Below, in pieces: positions 61,252 to 64,000 of a stretch of DNA of 64,000 nt; positions within the stretch are counted from its first letter, which is position 1, and the number at the start of each line of letters is the position of its first letter. The notes under the pieces are model-generated. The model worked only from the letters and a program-made list of their open reading frames with translations. It was not told the origin of the DNA and made no database searches. The position numbers and the translations under genes are program-made. This DNA comes from Natronosalvus caseinilyticus (lineage in GTDB: Archaea; Halobacteriota; Halobacteria; Halobacteriales; Natrialbaceae): NCBI RefSeq assembly GCF_017357105.1, contig NZ_CP071596.1:3348001-3412000 (forward strand), written 5' to 3'.

Positions 61252-61916
61252 CCGAGGATCGACCGCCCTCGCACGCGACGGAGCCGATACTCCAGGCCGG
61301 AGCGCCAGCGGGAGCCAGTCGGGCCGCCCTCGTCGTCGTCCACGGCCGGGGCGCGACCGCACAGGGGGCGATCAACCTCTTCGAGCCACTCTCGCGCCAC
61401 GGCCTCGCCGTCTTCGCCCCGCAGGCGTTCCGGAGCCGGTGGTATCCGTCGACGCCTGAAACGGAACTCGAACCCGACGACCCCTGGTTCGCAGCGAGTG
61501 TCGACCGCGTCGAGGCGTGTCTCGAGCGAGCGGCGAGTGTCGGCGTCGGCGCCGAGCGAACGGTGCTCGTCGGCTTCTCCCAGGGGGCTCGCGTCGTGGC
61601 CGAATTTCTGTGCCAGTCGCCTCGGCGCTACGGCGGTGCCGGCATCCTCGCTGGAACGGTTCCCGGCGTCTCGAGCGGAGCGGACGACCGTCCGGCGGTA
61701 GGCTCGCTCGAGGGAACCCCCGTTCTGCTCGCATCGGGCGAAGACGACCCGAACGTCTCCTCGTCGGGGCTACGATCGACCGCCGAATTTTTCGAGTCTA
61801 TCGACGGAGATGTCGATCTCGTGATCACGCCGGACACCGGCCACGCCGTCAGCGACGAGGCGTTTGCCTGGCTCGAGCGACGGGTCGAGGCAGTGCTCGA
61901 GTCGACGACTCGGTAG
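61248..61916 (+). CDS. Phospholipase/carboxylesterase-like hydrolase (MhqD type)
   Basis: A 222-residue alpha/beta hydrolase with an intact triad: GFSQGARVVAEF (nucleophile Ser), SGEDDPNVSSSG (Asp) and TPDTGHAVSDEAF (His). The opening VVHGRGATAQGAINLF is typical of the dienelactone/carboxylesterase branch that includes MhqD. The GTG start overlaps the dioxygenase stop, so both are translated from one message. They may act together on an aromatic compound or a quinone product; this is inference from context. Confidence 0.85.
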   Translation: MTEDRPPSHATEPILQAGAPAGASRAALVVVHGRGATAQGAINLFEPLSRHGLAVFAPQAFRSRWYPSTPETELEPDDPWFAASVDRVEACLERAASVGVGAERTVLVGFSQGARVVAEFLCQSPRRYGGAGILAGTVPGVSSGADDRPAVGSLEGTPVLLASGEDDPNVSSSGLRSTAEFFESIDGDVDLVITPDTGHAVSDEAFAWLERRVEAVLESTTR

Positions 61917-61932
61917 CGGGCCACTCGAACGC

Positions 61933-62244
61933 CTACATCCCCATGTCCGCTGCAGACTCCGGAACCGGGAGCTCGTGTGGCGCCACCCCCAGACGCTCGG
62001 CGACGTGGTCGAGGGCCATGTCGAACCCGTAGTAGCGCTCCAGCTCGTCGCCCGTCGCGGTCGGTCGAACCTTGAGCATCGCGTACCCCTCGCGGTTCTG
62101 GGCGACGGCCGCCGTGGTCCCGTCGCGGTCGAACTCGAGCACCCGTTCGTCGTCCGTCTCGCTGTAGGTCGCGGTGATGCCGTTCGCTTCGGCACGCGTT
62201 TCGGCGTCAGCGTCGCCATCGCCTTCCGCTCGCTCGTCGGTCAT
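61933..62244 (-). CDS. Conserved small haloarchaeal protein
   Basis: A 103-residue acidic protein. After a Glu/Asp/Ala-rich start (MTDERAEGDGDADAETRAEA) it reads ATYSETDDERVLEFDRDGTT, then AMLKVRPTATGDELERYYGF and RLGVAPHELPVPESAADMGM. No catalytic motif is visible and I cannot name the family with confidence. It converges on the MhqD-like gene and is divergent from the cupredoxin gene. Confidence 0.65.
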   Translation of the reverse strand: MTDERAEGDGDADAETRAEANGITATYSETDDERVLEFDRDGTTAAVAQNREGYAMLKVRPTATGDELERYYGFDMALDHVAERLGVAPHELPVPESAADMGM

Positions 62245-62404
62245 ACGACGCGATTTCGGGGGGTAGGTACGCGAAAGTATCGGTTCTGGTCTCCTGGACA
62301 GGCGATTGACTCGTCTCGACGGTAGTGTCGAACCACATGATAATCATTCCTTGACGAGAGTATGGATCCCGTACTTATTCGACCGGCTCTCGAGTGTCGA
62401 CCCG

Positions 62405-63076
62405 ATGACGCGCTCGAGACTCGTTTCGCGACGCCAATTCGTGGTCCTCCTCGGAGCGACTACGGGGTCGTCGCTCGTGGCCGGGTGTCTGGCAGAGGAG
62501 GAGCCTGAATCCGACGACGGTCCGGCGAACGAACGCGACGACACGACAACCGAAGCGAACGATTCCGACGAGTCCCCGACCGGTGAGAACGAAACGGACG
62601 GCGACGAATCCAATAGCGACGGCGAGACAACAGAGGACGACGGCCGATCCGACTCCGAATCCGACGCAGACAGAGATACCGAGGATGGCGACAGCGATGG
62701 AGCGGAGGAAACGGATGGTTCCGGCGAGACGGCCCCGACGGACGTCGACGAGTTCGTCTTCGAAGCCCGGACGTCTCACTTCACGGGGCTCGAACCGTCC
62801 GCCATCGCCGACGAACGAAATCCGACGCTCGTGCTCACTGAAGGGGAGCGGTACACGATCACCTGGCACAACGCGGACGGACACGTGCACAACGTCGAAA
62901 TCCGTGACGAAAACGAGGACGTCGTCCGGGACTACCGAACTGAACCAACGGATGCCGAGTCACAGTCGCTCACGTTCGAGGCGACCGCCGACGCGGCGGC
63001 GTACGTCTGCGACCTACACGACTCCTGGGGCCAGCGCGGGTCCATCGACGTCGTTTCCGACGGTGGCGGTGCGTAG
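62405..63076 (+). CDS. Cupredoxin-domain lipoprotein
   Basis: A 223-residue exported blue-copper-like protein. The lipoprotein signal is SRRQFVVLLGATTGSSLVAG followed by Cys. A long Glu/Asp/Ser/Thr/Gly linker (about 28-110) precedes the cupredoxin domain. Copper ligands are visible as His in HNVEIRDENED and Cys-x2-His in AAYVCDLHDSWGQRG. The position of the usual Met is filled by Gln before Arg-Gly, which suggests a stellacyanin-like axial ligand. It probably carries electrons on the outer membrane face. ATG 62405 opens the signal; the longer frame upstream is not signal-like. Confidence 0.83.
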   Translation: MTRSRLVSRRQFVVLLGATTGSSLVAGCLAEEEPESDDGPANERDDTTTEANDSDESPTGENETDGDESNSDGETTEDDGRSDSESDADRDTEDGDSDGAEETDGSGETAPTDVDEFVFEARTSHFTGLEPSAIADERNPTLVLTEGERYTITWHNADGHVHNVEIRDENEDVVRDYRTEPTDAESQSLTFEATADAAAYVCDLHDSWGQRGSIDVVSDGGGA

Positions 63077-63137
63077 TCGGTGCTCGAGGGTTGGTGAACG
63101 CGCACGCGAACATGTTGTCACGCGAGAAAACCCGGAC

Positions 63138-63191
63138 ACGAGAGTACGGTATACGAGAGTACGAACAGCGTACGAACAGCGTACGAACAGC
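63138..63191. repeat. Short tandem repeats before the DUF3267 gene
   Basis: ACGAGAGTACG occurs twice (63138-63148 and 63153-63163), then GTACGAACAGC occurs three times end to end (63159-63169, 63170-63180, 63181-63191). They lie in the 223-base gap between the cupredoxin and DUF3267 genes and are not part of a clear reading frame. The rest of that gap shows no other signal. Confidence 0.85.
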
Positions 63192-63299
63192 GAGCGCGAC
63201 CGCAAGCGTACTCGAGTCGATCACCGCCCGCCGAAACGCGACAGCCGTCCGAATCGATACCCCTAACTCGTTCGTCACGAACTGCCACCTGTCGCAGCC

Positions 63300-64000
63300 G
63301 TGACCGCTACCGACGATCGATCGTCCTATCAGCACCTCGCGAGCCTGCGGGCTCCGCGGTCGGCTGCTGGCCGCTGGGCGCTCTGCTCGGCGGTCGCATT
63401 CCTGTACAGCTGGTACGTCGCACTCGACCTCCACGGCGCCGCTCTCGGCCGTCCGTTCGACGGCGTCGTCGTCGATCCGTCGGCCCTGGCGAGCGGACTC
63501 GAGGTCGTCGCGCTCGTCGTCGGCGCGTTCTTCGTCGTGGCCGTTCCCCACGAACTCCTCCACGGCGTGGTCATGCGTCACTTCGGCGGCCGACCACGCT
63601 ACGGCGTTCGGACGGCCCGGTTCGGGATTCCCTACGCCTACGCCGAGACGCGAACCGACTACGGCCGCAATCAGATGGTCGCCATCCTGGTCGCTCCCGT
63701 CGTCGTCATCTCGGTCGTCGGATTCGCGCTCGCGGTCGCCCTGGGCGCTCGATGGCCGCTCGTCCTCCTCGCCGCCAACGTCGCGGGATCCGTCGGGGAC
63801 TGCTGGATGGCCAGCCGGCTGCTTGAGTACCCCGAGTGCGTTCGCGTCGGGCCGGTGCCTGCCGATGGGGGCGGAGACGAGGACGGCGACGGAAACGAAG
63901 ACAGAAACGAAGACGTAGACGGGGACGAGAACAGGGACGGAGCACTCGCAATCTACGGCCGTTCTACAGGCTCACAGTCGAGGCCACCCGCTCGAGTCGC
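63300..64000 (+). CDS. DUF3267-type membrane metalloprotease-like protein (3' end outside window)
   Basis: The frame opens at GTG 63300 and stays open to the end of the window (233 residues). Membrane segments and the zinc-metallopeptidase-like motif PHELLHGVVMRHF (near residue 80) match the DUF3267 family, whose members have HExxH in a membrane context. A second membrane part (VAILVAPVVVISVVGFALA) and MASRLLEYPECVRV follow. An acidic tract (GGGDEDGDGNEDRNEDVDGD) interrupts the later part. The substrate is unknown. Confidence 0.75.
   Translation, partial: MTATDDRSSYQHLASLRAPRSAAGRWALCSAVAFLYSWYVALDLHGAALGRPFDGVVVDPSALASGLEVVALVVGAFFVVAVPHELLHGVVMRHFGGRPRYGVRTARFGIPYAYAETRTDYGRNQMVAILVAPVVVISVVGFALAVALGARWPLVLLAANVAGSVGDCWMASRLLEYPECVRVGPVPADGGGDEDGDGNEDRNEDVDGDENRDGALAIYGRSTGSQSRPPARV

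Noticed and set aside
63159-63191. Considered as CRISPR or iteron-type origin
   Set aside because: Three 11-base units without spacers, no replication gene nearby and no AT-rich unwinding region.

Overview
The window is chromosomal DNA from a halophilic archaeon (class Halobacteria, most likely the Natrialbales side, by inference only). GC content is high, proteins are strongly acidic, CTCGAG (Leu-Glu codons) is very frequent, and many genes look leaderless, with a TATA-like box about 25-30 bases before the start codon. Archaeal or haloarchaeal markers include GatE, SRP19, Gar1, CetZ, MptE, PGF-CTERM surface proteins, Tat-type lipoproteins and an archaeal secretion ATPase/TadC pair. I found no transposase, integrase, rRNA or CRISPR array. 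It reads as ordinary chromosome with some lineage-specific genes.

Layout. 1-7.2 kb: partial PiT permease, cysS, a zinc-ribbon membrane protein, a presenilin-like protease, a PQQ-propeller surface protein, and the RNA/RNP pair srp19-gar1. 7.5-12.2 kb: an acidic lipoprotein and a divergently transcribed cobalamin-type ABC system (btuF against btuCD). 12.2-17.4 kb: gatE, a lipoprotein, trmJ with a coupled small gene, and a DoxX protein. 17.6-19.7 kb: a divergent dihydropteroate-synthase-like gene, a strong intergenic RNA hairpin, and mptE (pterin metabolism). 19.7-23.1 kb: a tungstate ABC operon (tupABC) followed by a ModE-like regulator. 23.1-28.4 kb: MBL hydrolase, membrane protein, cupin, F420-type oxidoreductase, SDR and CetZ. 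28.8-31.7 kb: a family-5 solute-binding lipoprotein and a PAP2 protein. 31.8-38.9 kb: a seven-gene sugar uptake/catabolism operon on the minus strand. 39.3-41.5 kb: NikR-like regulator, AIR-synthase-like protein, DUF2062 protein. 41.7-46.1 kb: a 1456-residue fusion of HEAT repeats and a PQQ propeller. 46.1-50.5 kb: DUF998 protein, Hvo_1808-type surface metalloprotease-like lipoprotein, VOC protein, an orphan iron-type ABC ATPase under an iron-box-like operator, and a small conserved protein. 50.7-54.8 kb: type II/IV secretion ATPase and its two-unit TadC-type membrane partner. 55-64 kb: small conserved genes, methyltransferase, Azf-like dehydrogenase, tRNA-Gly(TCC) with an adjacent tRNA-derived palindrome, alpha/beta hydrolases, an MhqO/MhqD-like pair, a cupredoxin lipoprotein and a partial DUF3267 metalloprotease.

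How genes work together. The clear units are btuF/btuCD (corrinoid uptake), tupABC plus its regulator (tungstate uptake and sensing), the sugar ABC operon with its dehydrogenase and isomerase, the secretion ATPase with its membrane platform, and the coupled dioxygenase/esterase pair. The best candidates for something not yet described are the hairpin between the DHPS-like gene and mptE, the HEAT-PQQ fusion with a perfect hairpin before its start codon, the orphan iron-regulated ATPase, and the tRNA T-arm-derived palindrome beside tRNA-Gly. All functional statements come from reading motifs; no database search was run.
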